DNA of 64,000 nucleotides, from contig NZ_JAWQJT010000003.1 of assembly GCF_033441515.1 (NCBI RefSeq), positions 2,232,001-2,296,000 of the forward strand. The letters are read 5' to 3'. The notes below the pieces were generated by a model that worked only from the letters and a program-made list of their open reading frames with translations, ran no database searches and was not told where the DNA came from. The stretch comes from Amycolatopsis solani (GTDB lineage Bacteria > Actinomycetota > Actinomycetes > Mycobacteriales > Pseudonocardiaceae). A program made the translations under genes and the position numbers. Shown here piece by piece: positions 17,514-26,209 of the stretch. Each line of letters starts with the position of its first letter. The first letter of the stretch is position 1.

Positions 17514-18179
17514 TCAGTCGTGGTCGAGGCCGTGCCGCACGGCGTAGCGCATGGCCTCGATCCGGTTGCGGGCGCCGATCTTGGCGAACGCGTTGTTGAT
17601 GTGCGTTTTCACGGTCGTCTCGGCGACGAACAGCGCGGCCGCGATCTCGGCGTTGCTGAGCCCGGACGTGATCAGGCCGAGCACCTCGGCCTCGCGCGCG
17701 GTGAGGCCGTCCGGCGGGGTTTCCGCGCGCGGGACGGCTTTCCGCGCGCCCGGGTCGAGCAGCGCGCCGGCCACCTGGCGCGAAACCCCGGCCCCGAACG
17801 TCAGCTGCCCCGAAGCCACCGCCCGCAACGCGGCACCGATCTCGGCGCGGCCCGCGTCCTTCGTCAGGTACCCGCGCGCGCCGGCGGCCAGCGCGCCGGC
17901 GATCGAGGCGTCGTCGGCGTAGGTCGTCAGCACCACGACGGCGACGTCCGGGTGGTCCGCGGTGATCCGCCGGGTCGCGTCGGCCCCGCTCAGGACGGGC
18001 ATGTTCAGGTCCATCAGCACGACGTCGGGCTCGAGCCGCGAGACGAGCTCGAGCGCCTGCGCCCCGTCCGCCGCGGTCCCGGTCACCTCGACGCCGTCGA
18101 GCAGGTCCAGCAGCGCGGCCAGTCCTTCGCGCACGGCCTGCTGGTCGTCGGCCACGATCACCCTGATCACCACGGGCAC
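17514..18179 (-). CDS. NarL/LuxR-family response regulator (orphan)
   Basis: 221 residues. The N-terminal receiver domain has the acidic pair DD (11-12), the phosphorylation site Asp57 in VVLMDLNMP and the Thr/Lys switch residues ([15 protein letters not shown]). The C-terminal LuxR helix-turn-helix is [22 protein letters not shown]...TTVKTHINN. Three GTG codons (18179, 18173, 18170) could start it; 18179 is used because GGTGAG lies just upstream. No histidine kinase is adjacent, so its partner is elsewhere. The divergent neighbour is a membrane protein of unknown role and may be a target or sensor. Confidence 0.88.
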   Translation of the reverse strand: MPVVIRVIVADDQQAVREGLAALLDLLDGVEVTGTAADGAQALELVSRLEPDVVLMDLNMPVLSGADATRRITADHPDVAVVVLTTYADDASIAGALAAGARGYLTKDAGRAEIGAALRAVASGQLTFGAGVSRQVAGALLDPGARKAVPRAETPPDGLTAREAEVLGLITSGLSNAEIAAALFVAETTVKTHINNAFAKIGARNRIEAMRYAVRHGLDHD

Positions 18180-18232
18180 GCTACCACTCACCGATCGTGG
18201 TCCACGGTGGACGAGGTCGGCAGAATGGCGCG

Positions 18233-18895
18233 GTGCTGACTCGTGAACACGTGCGGGCCCACTGGTGGCGCGTGGCGCTCGTGGCGGCGGCGATCGCCGT
18301 GGTCCCGTTCGCGCGCAACGATCCCTTCGCGGCGGTCTTCGGCCTGCTCCCGGTCCTCGTCTGGGCCTTCTCGCCCGGCTCGCCGTGGACGGGTGCCGTC
18401 CTCGTGGCCCTGCTGGCGTGGTTCGTGGTCCCGCGCGAACTGGACGCGACCGGCCCGTGGGTCCCGGCGGCGATCGAGGTCTACTGGCTGTACCCGCTGG
18501 TGGCGGCGGTCGCATGGGCGGCTCTCGAGCGACGGCACTTCGGGCGTCCCACGGCCGTGGCGCTCACCGGGTTCGCCGTCACCTGCGGGGTCCTGGTCAC
18601 CGGCTGGCAGGCCGCCCCCGGCGACGAAGGCGTGTACCCCGGCCCACCAGCGCTGCGGATCAGCCAAGACATCGACTGCGGCTCGGGCGGCTGCTGGCGA
18701 GTCCTGACCGCCACCGGCGACCGGGCTCCGGAAGTGGTGGCCGGCTACCTGACGGCCAAGAACTTCACGCGGAACGACATCGCGGCGGTACCGCGCTTCT
18801 GCCGGACGGTCGGGCTCCTGGTGACCCACCGGACGTGCGCCAGGGTCCGCCCACTGGGGCCGGCCCTGGCGCGCGTCGAGTGGTACGTCGACTGA
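18233..18895 (+). CDS. Polytopic membrane protein, function unknown
   Basis: 220 residues. Four to five hydrophobic helices occupy residues 8-130, followed by an approximately 85-residue soluble C-terminal part with four cysteines ([25 protein letters not shown]) that would suit disulfides if it lies outside the cell. The GTG at 18233 comes seven bases after CAGAAT, so a leaderless transcript is likely. It is divergent from the orphan response regulator and ends before a large palindrome shared with the convergent polysaccharide deacetylase. I do not recognise the family. Confidence 0.65.
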   Translation: MLTREHVRAHWWRVALVAAAIAVVPFARNDPFAAVFGLLPVLVWAFSPGSPWTGAVLVALLAWFVVPRELDATGPWVPAAIEVYWLYPLVAAVAWAALERRHFGRPTAVALTGFAVTCGVLVTGWQAAPGDEGVYPGPPALRISQDIDCGSGGCWRVLTATGDRAPEVVAGYLTAKNFTRNDIAAVPRFCRTVGLLVTHRTCARVRPLGPALARVEWYVD

Positions 18896-18919
18896 ACGAG
18901 CACGCCTGACCCAAGCGCC

Positions 18920-18964
18920 CCAAGGCGGCCTTCGGTGCGTCAGACGCACCGAAGGCCGCCTTGG
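18920..18964. terminator. Large palindrome between convergent genes, probable terminator
   Basis: Perfect 21-base arms 18920-18940 and 18944-18964 surround the 3-base loop CAG. Part of the right arm with the loop (GTGCGTCAGACGC) is repeated at 18965-18977, and outer sequence CCCAAGCGCCCC (18910-18921) can pair with GGGGCGCTGGG (18993-19003), so a nested larger structure of about 95 bases is possible. It lies between the stops of a plus gene (18895) and a minus gene (19011) and should end both. Confidence 0.8.
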
Positions 18965-19010
18965 GTGCGTCAGACGCAACCAGGGCCACATTGGGGCGCT
19001 GGGAACCCGG

Positions 19011-19673
19011 TCAGCCCGGGGCCACCGCCCGGCCGGTCGACGGTGAGATCATCCCCGCGCACAGGCCCCGGCTCGCCAGGTTCTGCGCGATGCGCGGGAT
19101 CGCCGTCAGCGTGTTGGCCGGCCACTCGTGCATCAGGATGATCTGGCCGTTCTGCAGGCGGCCGTTGGCCTGGACGATGGCGTCGACGCTCGCGCCGTTC
19201 CAGTCCTGGGAATCGACGTCCCAGATGATCTGGCGCAAGCCGTACTTCGACGCCACCGCCTGGACCGTCCCGTTCGTTTCCCCGTAGGGCGGGCGGAACA
19301 GCCGGGGCGTACCGCCGCCGCCGGCCGCGATCGCCTGCTGCGTGCGGGAAATCTCCGCGTCGACCTGTGCCTGGCTCTGCTGGGTCAGGTGCGGGTGCGT
19401 GTAGCTGTGGTTGCCCACCCACATGCCCGCACTGACCTGCGCGCGGACCTGGGCCGGGTACGCGGCCGCGTACTGGCCCTCGTTGAACATCGTGGCCCGC
19501 AACCCGTTTTGCCGCAACGCGTTGAGCAGCGCCGGGGTCTTGCCGGACGAGGGCCCGTCGTCGAACGTCAGGCCGACGTACCCGCCGCACGCCGCCGCGT
19601 GGGCCGGGGTGACCGCGAACGTGCTCCCCGCGGCCAGCACCGCGGCCGCCAGCACGACTCTCCAAGCACGCAT
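19011..19673 (-). CDS. Secreted NodB-type polysaccharide deacetylase, likely acetylxylan esterase (CE4)
   Basis: 220 residues with a signal peptide (MRAWRVVLAAAVLAAG...AHA) and then a NodB domain: motif 1 LTFDDGPS with the catalytic-base/metal aspartates D38-D39, motif 2 NHSYTHPHL with the metal histidines, motif 3 RPPYGE, motif 4 DVDSQDW and motif 5 LMHEW. It deacetylates polysaccharides outside the cell. Only two bases separate it from the xylanase gene upstream, so xylan is the likely substrate; chitin or peptidoglycan cannot be excluded by sequence alone. The ATG at 19673 has a weak GGTGGG ribosome site. Confidence 0.88.
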   Translation of the reverse strand: MRAWRVVLAAAVLAAGSTFAVTPAHAAACGGYVGLTFDDGPSSGKTPALLNALRQNGLRATMFNEGQYAAAYPAQVRAQVSAGMWVGNHSYTHPHLTQQSQAQVDAEISRTQQAIAAGGGGTPRLFRPPYGETNGTVQAVASKYGLRQIIWDVDSQDWNGASVDAIVQANGRLQNGQIILMHEWPANTLTAIPRIAQNLASRGLCAGMISPSTGRAVAPG

Positions 19674-19675
19674 GG

Positions 19676-20341
19676 TCAGCCCACCGTCAGGTTCGAGTTG
19701 CCGCTGCTCTGGTAACCCTCGGTCGCGAGGATCATGTAGTAGTTGAAGCTGCCCAGCCGCATGCCGTAGCGGGCCCACGCGTCGAAGTGGTTGCCGGTGG
19801 TGATGGTGCCGCCGGTCTTCTTCTGCTGCCGGACGCTCCAGTACTGGTTGAACGTCTTGTTCCCTTCGACCGAAGGCGCGTTGTAGCGGGTCGTCTGGTA
19901 GATGTCGTAGGTGCCGCCGTCGCTGGTCACGGTGCCCTTGTACGTCCCGGTCGGCCGGTAGTTGCCCCAGTTGTCGACGATGTAGTACTCGACGAGCGGG
20001 TTGGACGTCCAGCCGTAGAGCGCCAGGTAACCGTTTCCGGAGGGGTTGAAGCTGCCGGAATAGTTCACGGTCCGCCTGCTGCCGTTGCTCCACCCCTTTC
20101 CGCCGACGAAGTTCCCGACGTTGCTCCAGTTCATCCGGTAGTTGCCGCCCGAGCCGAGCGTCATGCTGACCGAGCCGCCGCCGTCGGTCCAGAACGAGTA
20201 GTAGTACCCGTTGTCGTACCCGGTCCGGCTGGTGGTGATGACGGTGTCGGCCCGGGCGGTGCCGGGCAGGAACGCGGCGATCAGCGCAAGGACGGCTCCG
20301 CCGGCGAACACCCTGCCGCGACCACGTTTCTTGGTGAGCAT
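19676..20341 (-). CDS. GH11 endo-1,4-beta-xylanase
   Basis: Secreted xylanase of 221 residues: basic signal peptide ([14 protein letters not shown]...GTARA), then one jelly-roll GH11 domain with no binding module. The nucleophile is Glu118 in NPLVEYYIV and the acid/base Glu208 in [16 protein letters not shown] and [14 protein letters not shown] are also family-typical. It cuts internal xylan linkages. The ATG at 20341 has an excellent GAGGAGGAAGC ribosome site, which rules out the start 36 bases upstream. It is the first gene of a two-gene operon with the CE4 deacetylase, and an operator-like palindrome lies about 65 bases upstream. Confidence 0.95.
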   Translation of the reverse strand: MLTKKRGRGRVFAGGAVLALIAAFLPGTARADTVITTSRTGYDNGYYYSFWTDGGGSVSMTLGSGGNYRMNWSNVGNFVGGKGWSNGSRRTVNYSGSFNPSGNGYLALYGWTSNPLVEYYIVDNWGNYRPTGTYKGTVTSDGGTYDIYQTTRYNAPSVEGNKTFNQYWSVRQQKKTGGTITTGNHFDAWARYGMRLGSFNYYMILATEGYQSSGNSNLTVG

Positions 20342-20403
20342 GCTTCCTCCTCGTCGAGGGCTGGATGGCGAAAGCATGCGATCAACGCAGGTGGTGGGGC
20401 AAT

Positions 20404-20420
20404 AACTTTCGGAAAGTTTC
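20404..20420 (-). promoter_or_regulatory. Operator-like overlapping palindromes before the xylanase gene
   Basis: AACTTTC-G-GAAAGTT (20404-20418) is a perfect 7+1+7 palindrome and overlaps GAAA-G-TTTC (20412-20420). The latter matches the GAAAnTTTC-type sites reported upstream of streptomycete xylanase genes and bound by LacI-family repressors (established knowledge). It sits 63-79 bases before the xylanase ATG. The repressor is not encoded in this window. Confidence 0.6.
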
Positions 20421-20535
20421 GATGCTCCCGCGGCGCGCCCATTCCGTCAACCCCTATGAATTCAGGGGGAATTGCCGCACCCGGAAAGCGCTAGCGTCGG
20501 CACCGCAACTGTTTCCTACCCAACGGGGGGTTCCC

Positions 20536-20862
20536 ATGAAACGCATTGCGGCGACGGCTGCGCTCGGACTGGCCTTCGCGGCCCTGCCGGTGCTGGCCGG
20601 GACGGCGTCCGCGGCGGAATCGGTCACCTGCGGCAACTACGCGACGCCGGGGGCGTCCGGCCCCAACGCGCGTGACTACTACTGGGGCAACTGCGGTTCC
20701 ACCGCCACGAAGATCAAGGTCTACGCCCTGACCTACGGCGGTGCGTTCAAGACGTACTACGGCGACAAGTGCGTCGCCGCGGGCACGGCGGCGCTGATCG
20801 GCCAGACGACGCAGTACCTGGTGTCGTCCTACACCGGTGAGGACACCGGCACGGCCTGCTGA
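20536..20862 (+). CDS. Small secreted cysteine-containing protein (DUF6355-like)
   Basis: 108 residues with a clear signal peptide (MKRIAATAALGLAFAALPVLAGTASA). The mature 80 residues are Tyr/Gly-rich with four cysteines (CGNYAT, WGNCGS, DKCVAAG, C-terminal GTAC), which could form two disulfides. The Cys/Tyr spacing resembles DUF6355 small actinobacterial proteins, but I am not certain. The ATG follows a G-rich ribosome site. Monocistronic, transcribed away from the xylanase operon. Role unknown: possibly an extracellular structural or inhibitory peptide. Confidence 0.6.
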   Translation: MKRIAATAALGLAFAALPVLAGTASAAESVTCGNYATPGASGPNARDYYWGNCGSTATKIKVYALTYGGAFKTYYGDKCVAAGTAALIGQTTQYLVSSYTGEDTGTAC

Positions 20863-20903
20863 ACCGGTGCGGGGCGGGCCGCCCGGCCCGCCCCGCACTC
20901 CCC

Positions 20904-23441
20904 CTATTCGCGCAGCCCGATCGCTTCGATCGGCTTGGCGCGCAACGCGACCCGCGTCGCGATCCCGATCGCCAGCATCCCCAGCAGCACCGCGCCGCCG
21001 GTGATTCCGAAGTAGACGGACAGCGGCCCGGACGGGAGCGGGTTCCCCCGCAGCCCGATGTTGAGGAAAGCCAGCGGCAGCACCGCGACCAGCGTCCCGA
21101 GCACCACCGCGATGCCGACCGTGGCCAGCGCCTCGAGCCGCATCATGCGGGTCACCTGGCGGCGGGTCGTGCCGACCAGCCGCAGCAGCGCGAATTCGCG
21201 GCTCCGCTGCGCCGTCGTCAGGACGAGCGTGTTGGCCACCGAAATCGCCAGGTACCCCACGATGACGCCGACCGCGACGAGGTTCAGGGAGAACTGCGCC
21301 TGCCGGTCACCGCTTTCCGGCGCGGACGCCGACGCCGCCGGGGCCACCACCAGGCCCGGGTACGGGAGCTCGCGCAGGGCCGCGGCCACCGCGTCCGCGT
21401 CCGCCCCGGGGTCGCGCCGGACCAGCACCGAATCGTCGAGGCGGCCGCCGGTGTGCTGCCGCGCCAGCTCGGCCGGCAGCACGAAGTCGCCGAACGCCAG
21501 GTCGTGCGTGTACGTGGCCACCAGCCGCAGCTTCGCGGGCACGCCGTCGCCGAAGTAGAACTCCACCTCGTCGCCGGGCTTCTTGCCGAGCCAGTCCGCT
21601 TCCGAGCGGCTCAGTGCCACGGTGTCGCCGGTCAGGTCGGTGAGCCGCCCGGCGTCGACGCCGAGTTCGAGCGCGCCCCCGGCCTGATCGCCCGCCAGAC
21701 CCTGCGCCGGTTTCCGCTGGACGTCGACGCTGTCGCCGACGGTGGCCGCGATCAGCACGGACGTCCGGACCACCGGCGTCGCCACGGCCACGCCCGGTAC
21801 CCGCCGGGCCGCCGCGGCGACCTCCGGCGAAACCCCGGCCGGGCCGGCGAGGACGTAGTCCGCGGTGGTCGAGCGTTCCGCCTCCTGCCGCGCGGCCTCC
21901 GTGCTCGACGTCTGGCTGTAGAACGTGGCCAGCGCGAACGCGACCGCCAGCATCAGCGGGGTCACGGCCGCCGCGACCCGCCGGGCGCCGGCGTGGGCGT
22001 TCGCGCCGGCCAGGTAGCCGCTGATCCGCCAGACCCGCGCCAGCACCGGCGCGAGGAACCGGACCACCAGGCCGGTCACCTGCGGGCCGACCACGGCCAG
22101 CCCGATCACGACGACGAGCGTCGCCATCGTCGAGATCGCCGTCGCCACGTCGCCGCGGAGGACCAGCGGGACCAGCGCGCCGCCGAACCCGGCGAGCACC
22201 AGGCCCCAGCCGGTGAGCAGCCGGGCGCGGCCGAGCTCGCGGCGTTCGACCGCGGCCTCGGTCAGCGCCTCGACCGGGTTGATGGTCGAGGGCCGCCGCG
22301 ACGCCGCCCAGGCGGCCAGCCGGGCCGTCCCCAGGCCGAGCAGGACCGCGGCGGCGAGCGGGATCGGGCTGATCGCGAGCCCGAAGTCGGCGGGCACCAC
22401 GCCGATCGCGGCGAAGGCGTCCCGCAGCCCGGACGCGACCGCGAGCCCCAGCCCGCTGCCGAGGACACCGGCGACCAGCGCGATCAACGTCGTCTCGGTG
22501 CCGATGAGCTTGCGGATCTGCCGAGGGGTCGCCGCGACCGCGCGCAGCAGCGCGAATTCGCGGCGGCGCTGGTTGATGGTCAGCGCCAGCGTGCTCGCCA
22601 CCACGAACACCGCGACGAGCAGCGCGAAGCCGCCGAACGAGCCCGCGATCACCAGCAGGAGCGTCCGCGTCTGGCTGACGTCGAGGAACTCGATGCTGCT
22701 GCGCTCGACGCCGGTGGTGACCTCGGTGCCCGGCGCGACGGCGCGCACGCGCTCGGCGAGGGTCTCCGGTGCGACCCCGGGATCGGCCAGCACGCCGATC
22801 GCGTGCGCCTGCCCGGGCCGCCCGGCCAGCTCCGCGGCCTTCTCCGGGGTGAAGAACAGCGCCGCCTGCCGGGACATCGCGCCGACGACCCCGCTCACGC
22901 GGAACTCCGACGGCGTCGAGCGGGTCGAGATCCGCACCTGGTCGCCGACGCCGACCCCGGCGTCCCGCGCCAGCGCGGCGTCGAGCACGACTTCGCCGGG
23001 TCCGGCGGGAGCCTGGCCCGCGCTCAGCGTGAAGGGCGCCAGCGCGGCGGCGTCCCAGTTGTGGCCCAGCGACTGCGTGCCGCCGAGCACCCGGCCGTCG
23101 CCGGTCACGACCTGTGCCGGGAAGCTCTGCTCCGCCACCGCCGCGCGCACGCCGGGCAGCCCGGCGAGCCGACCGGCCAGCTCGGCCGGGACCGCGGGCT
23201 GCTCGCCGACCTGCTCGAAGGAGAGCGCGTCGGCGCCGGGCGGGCGCACGGTCTGGGCGCCGCCGACGACGACGGCCGCGGCGGCGTACCGCTGCGTGGG
23301 GACCCCGGCGCGCAGGCCGGACTCCATGAGGACCCCGCAGGCCGCCACGAGGGCGGTTCCGCACAGGATCGCGATGAAGGCGCCGGCGAACCCGCCGAGC
23401 CTGCTCCGGATCGTCTGCCAGGCGAGGGACAGCACGGTCAC
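20904..23441 (-). CDS. FtsX-type ABC permease with two FtsX domains
   Basis: 845 residues, typical of the large MacB/FtsX permeases that work with a LolD-like ATPase. An N-terminal membrane helix (residues 4-30) is followed by an extracellular MacB-PCD domain, an FtsX block of three helices near 255-380, a second set of helices around 400-460, another large periplasm-facing domain, and a final FtsX block near 720-840 ending PIEAIGLRE. It probably exports a peptide or antibiotic or transmits a signal across the membrane. The GTG at 23441 overlaps the ATPase stop (GTGA). The divergent two-component system likely regulates it. Confidence 0.9.
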   Translation of the reverse strand: MTVLSLAWQTIRSRLGGFAGAFIAILCGTALVAACGVLMESGLRAGVPTQRYAAAAVVVGGAQTVRPPGADALSFEQVGEQPAVPAELAGRLAGLPGVRAAVAEQSFPAQVVTGDGRVLGGTQSLGHNWDAAALAPFTLSAGQAPAGPGEVVLDAALARDAGVGVGDQVRISTRSTPSEFRVSGVVGAMSRQAALFFTPEKAAELAGRPGQAHAIGVLADPGVAPETLAERVRAVAPGTEVTTGVERSSIEFLDVSQTRTLLLVIAGSFGGFALLVAVFVVASTLALTINQRRREFALLRAVAATPRQIRKLIGTETTLIALVAGVLGSGLGLAVASGLRDAFAAIGVVPADFGLAISPIPLAAAVLLGLGTARLAAWAASRRPSTINPVEALTEAAVERRELGRARLLTGWGLVLAGFGGALVPLVLRGDVATAISTMATLVVVIGLAVVGPQVTGLVVRFLAPVLARVWRISGYLAGANAHAGARRVAAAVTPLMLAVAFALATFYSQTSSTEAARQEAERSTTADYVLAGPAGVSPEVAAAARRVPGVAVATPVVRTSVLIAATVGDSVDVQRKPAQGLAGDQAGGALELGVDAGRLTDLTGDTVALSRSEADWLGKKPGDEVEFYFGDGVPAKLRLVATYTHDLAFGDFVLPAELARQHTGGRLDDSVLVRRDPGADADAVAAALRELPYPGLVVAPAASASAPESGDRQAQFSLNLVAVGVIVGYLAISVANTLVLTTAQRSREFALLRLVGTTRRQVTRMMRLEALATVGIAVVLGTLVAVLPLAFLNIGLRGNPLPSGPLSVYFGITGGAVLLGMLAIGIATRVALRAKPIEAIGLRE

Positions 23442-24172
23442 CACTCCCCGAGGTGCGTCATGCGCTCCGCGACCCGCTCGGGGGTCGGGTGCGGGAGGTG
23501 GCCGGCCAGCTTGCCGTCGGCCAGGAACAGCACGCCGTGCGCGGCCGAGGCCGCGACCGGGTCGTGGGTGACCATCAGGACGGTCTGCCCCATGCCCTCG
23601 ACGACGTCGCGGAGCAGGTCCAGCACCTGCCGCCCGGTGCGGGTGTCGAGCGCGCCGGTCGGTTCGTCGGCCAGCACCACCTCGGGCCGGGTGACGAGCG
23701 CCCGCGCGATCGCGACGCGCTGCTGCTGCCCGCCGGACAGCTCGGCGGGCCGGTGCTCCAGCCGTTTCGCGATCCCCACGCCTTCGACGACCTCGCGCAG
23801 CCACCTCGGGTCCGGCTTCTGGCCGGCCAGCCGCAGCGGGAGCGTGATGTTCTGCAGCACGTTCAGCGCCGGCAGCAGGTTGTAGGCCTGGAAGACGAAC
23901 CCGATCCGGGTGCGCCGGAGCCGGGTCAGCTCGCTTTCCTTCAGCCCGCCGATCTCGGTGCCGCCCAGCAGCACCCGCCCCGACGTCGGCCGGTCCAGGC
24001 CGGCCGCGCAGTGCAGGAAGGTGCTCTTGCCGGAGCCGGAGGGCCCCATCACCGCGGTGAACGTGCCGCGGGCCACGCCCGCCGAGACCCCGTCGAGCGC
24101 GGTGACCGCGCCGTCGCCGGAGCCGTACACCTTCCGCACGCCGGCCAGTTCCACGGCATACGCTGTCGTCAT
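23438..24172 (-). CDS. ABC transporter ATP-binding protein (LolD/MacB type)
   Basis: 244 residues. Walker A is GPSGSGKST, the signature LSGGQQQR, Walker B VVLADEP with TGALD, and the switch histidine is in MVTHDP, the standard set for the exporter class that pairs with FtsX permeases. It energises the downstream 845-residue permease, with which it overlaps (GTGA). Transcribed divergently from the histidine kinase gene with about 125 bases between start codons, an arrangement known for bacitracin- or peptide-responsive modules in Gram-positives; the inducer is unknown. Confidence 0.93.
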   Translation of the reverse strand: MTTAYAVELAGVRKVYGSGDGAVTALDGVSAGVARGTFTAVMGPSGSGKSTFLHCAAGLDRPTSGRVLLGGTEIGGLKESELTRLRRTRIGFVFQAYNLLPALNVLQNITLPLRLAGQKPDPRWLREVVEGVGIAKRLEHRPAELSGGQQQRVAIARALVTRPEVVLADEPTGALDTRTGRQVLDLLRDVVEGMGQTVLMVTHDPVAASAAHGVLFLADGKLAGHLPHPTPERVAERMTHLGEW

Positions 24173-24250
24173 CGTGTTCCCCTTCGCTTGCGTCCCAACG
24201 AAAACTAGGCGGGCCGGGGCGGGGGTTCGATCCCGTGGACGGGTGGATCG

Positions 24251-24270
24251 GGGGTAGCGCCAGCACCACC
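24251..24270 (+). promoter_or_regulatory. Repeated box upstream of the two-component operon, copy 1
   Basis: GGGGTAGCGCCAGCACCACC lies 47 bases before the kinase start. A copy matching 18 of 20 bases is at 26132, just upstream of the next gene. Placement on both sides of the two-component operon suggests a binding site of its response regulator. Confidence 0.45.
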
Positions 24271-24297
24271 ACGGCGGTGGGGTGGGACACTGGCGGC

Positions 24298-25497
24298 GTG
24301 ACGACCCGCCTGCGCGAGTGCTGGTCGGCGGCTCGTTACCTCCTGGTCGGCGCCGGCACCTCGCTGCTGTCGATCTTCGCCCTCATGGGCCTCTTCGCCG
24401 TGCTCCTGCTGTGCCCGTTCGGCGTCGGGATCCCCTCGCTGGCCCCGGCGATCCGGCTGTCGCGGTGGCCGGTCGGGGTCGACCGCCGCCGGGCCGCGCG
24501 GGCGCTCGGCGAGCCGATCCCCGAGCCCTACCGGGACGGCTCCCCGCTGAAGGACCCGGCCACCCGCCGCGACCTCGCGTGGCTGGCGATCCACGCGGCG
24601 ACCGGGGTGTTCCTCGGTTCGCTGGCGATCGGGCTCCCGCTCGGCGTGGTCCAGCAGCTCGTCACGGCGTTCGTGTGGCCCGCGGTGCCGGGCGGGATCG
24701 AGGGTTCCGTCGGGCTGGTGGTGAACTCGTGGCCGCGCGCCGGGCTGACGCTCCTCGTCGGCGCCGCCTTCGCCGCGCTCACCCTGCTCCTGCCGCGGCT
24801 CGCGCGCTGGCAGGCCCGCACCGCGCGGTCGTTGCTCGCCCCGGCCCCGGGCGTGGTCCTCGCCGACCGCGTCGCCGAACTGACCGCGACCCGCGCGGCC
24901 GCGCTGGAGGCGCACGGCGCCGAGCTGCGCCGCATCGAGCGCGACCTGCACGACGGCACGCAGGCCCGGATCGCGGCGGTCGTGCTGCAGCTGGGCATCG
25001 CCGGCCAGCTCTACGAGCGCGACCCGGCGACGGCGCGCGAGCTGCTGGTCAAGGCCCAGGACACGGCGACCGACGCGCTGGCCGAGCTGCGCACGGTGGT
25101 CCGCAGCATCCACCCGCCGCTGCTGAGCGAGCGCGGCCTGGCCGGCGCGGTCCGCGCGCTGGGCGAACGCAGCCCGGTCCCGGTGACGGTCACGGTCACG
25201 GCGGACACCGGGCGCCCGGCCGCGGTGGAGGCGGCCGCGTACTTCGTCGTCGCGGAGGCGCTGGCCAACGTGACCAAGCACGCCGACGCGTCCCAAGTGG
25301 ACATCACGCTGAGCGGGCCGCCCTCGGTGCTGCGCTTGGAGGTCCGCGACGACGGGCGCGGCGGCGCGGACGAAAACGGCGGGAGCGGGCTGGCCGGGAT
25401 CCGCCGCCGCGCCGAAGCCTTCGACGGAACGCTGAACCTGACGAGCCCACCGGGTGGGCCGACCGTGCTGCGAGTGGAGCTGCCATGCGGGTCGTGA
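24298..25497 (+). CDS. Sensor histidine kinase (HisKA_3 family)
   Basis: 399 residues. Two hydrophobic hairpins (about 15-48 and 95-170) flank a short sensor region rich in the SLAPAIRLSRWPVGVDRRRA type sequence seen in actinobacterial 'putative sensor' kinases. The dimerisation box ELRRIERDLHDGTQARI holds the phosphoacceptor His218, and the ATPase domain has EALANVTKHADAS and DDGRGGADENGGSGLAGIR motifs. It autophosphorylates and passes phosphate to the response regulator, whose gene overlaps its end by 13 bases. The GTG at 24298 is chosen since translation from farther upstream would include the repeat box. Divergent from the ABC exporter. Confidence 0.9.
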   Translation: MTTRLRECWSAARYLLVGAGTSLLSIFALMGLFAVLLLCPFGVGIPSLAPAIRLSRWPVGVDRRRAARALGEPIPEPYRDGSPLKDPATRRDLAWLAIHAATGVFLGSLAIGLPLGVVQQLVTAFVWPAVPGGIEGSVGLVVNSWPRAGLTLLVGAAFAALTLLLPRLARWQARTARSLLAPAPGVVLADRVAELTATRAAALEAHGAELRRIERDLHDGTQARIAAVVLQLGIAGQLYERDPATARELLVKAQDTATDALAELRTVVRSIHPPLLSERGLAGAVRALGERSPVPVTVTVTADTGRPAAVEAAAYFVVAEALANVTKHADASQVDITLSGPPSVLRLEVRDDGRGGADENGGSGLAGIRRRAEAFDGTLNLTSPPGGPTVLRVELPCGS

Positions 25498-26138
25498 TCG
25501 CCGAGGACGACGCACTGCTGCGCGAAGGGCTCGCGTTGCTGCTGAAGACGTCGGGCATCGAGGTGGCCGCCGCGGTCGACAACGCCGAGGACTTCCTCGC
25601 GTTCGTCGAGCACGACCGCCCGGACGCGGTCGTGATGGACGTGCGGATGCCCCCGACCCACCGCGACGAAGGGCTGCGCGCGGCCGTGCGGGCCCGCGAA
25701 ATCCACCCGGGCCTGCCGGTGCTGGTGCTGTCCGCGCACGTGGAGACGAGCTACGCGGTCGAGCTGCTCGCGGACGGCGTCGGTGGGGTCGGGTACCTGC
25801 TCAAGGAACGCGTCGGCAAGGTCGAGCGGTTCATCGACGCGCTCCAGCGGGTCGCGAAGGGCGGCACGGCGATGGACCCCGAGGTGATCGGCCAGCTGAT
25901 GGCCCGCCGCCGCGCCGCCGATCCGCTGGCCGCGTTGACCGCCCGCGAGCGCGAAGTGCTGGCGCTGATGGCGGAGGGCTACAACAACGGCACGATCGCC
26001 GAGCTCCTCGTCGTCAGCGACGGCGCGGTGCTCAAGCACATCCGCAACATCTTCGCGAAGCTCGGCCTGCCCTCCGACGAAGGCGGGCACCGGCGGGTGC
26101 TGGCCGTGCTGGCGTACCTGCAGCGGGATGCGGGGTAG
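25485..26138 (+). CDS. NarL/LuxR-family response regulator
   Basis: 217 residues. The receiver domain starts MRVVIAEDDALLREGL and has the phosphorylation site Asp52 in VVMDVRMPP, followed by VLVLSAH and YLLKERVG switch segments. The C-terminal DNA-binding domain reads LTAREREVLALMAEGYNNGTIAELL...AVLKHIRNIFAKLGL. It overlaps the kinase gene and is its obvious partner. The 20-base repeat that precedes the operon recurs across its stop codon, suggesting that it controls its own operon, the small membrane gene downstream and perhaps the ABC exporter. Confidence 0.93.
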   Translation: MRVVIAEDDALLREGLALLLKTSGIEVAAAVDNAEDFLAFVEHDRPDAVVMDVRMPPTHRDEGLRAAVRAREIHPGLPVLVLSAHVETSYAVELLADGVGGVGYLLKERVGKVERFIDALQRVAKGGTAMDPEVIGQLMARRRAADPLAALTAREREVLALMAEGYNNGTIAELLVVSDGAVLKHIRNIFAKLGLPSDEGGHRRVLAVLAYLQRDAG

Positions 26139-26151
26139 CGCAGGCACCACC
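26132..26151 (+). promoter_or_regulatory. Repeated box upstream of the small membrane gene, copy 2
   Basis: GGGGTAGCGCAGGCACCACC matches the box at 24251-24270 in 18 of 20 positions. It spans the stop codon of the response regulator and lies 78 bases before the start of the 64-residue membrane protein. Confidence 0.45.
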
Positions 26152-26209
26152 CCACATCCGGGTGCTGACGGCATCGATCCGCCGGCCGCGCGGCCTTAGC
26201 GTTTCCGGC

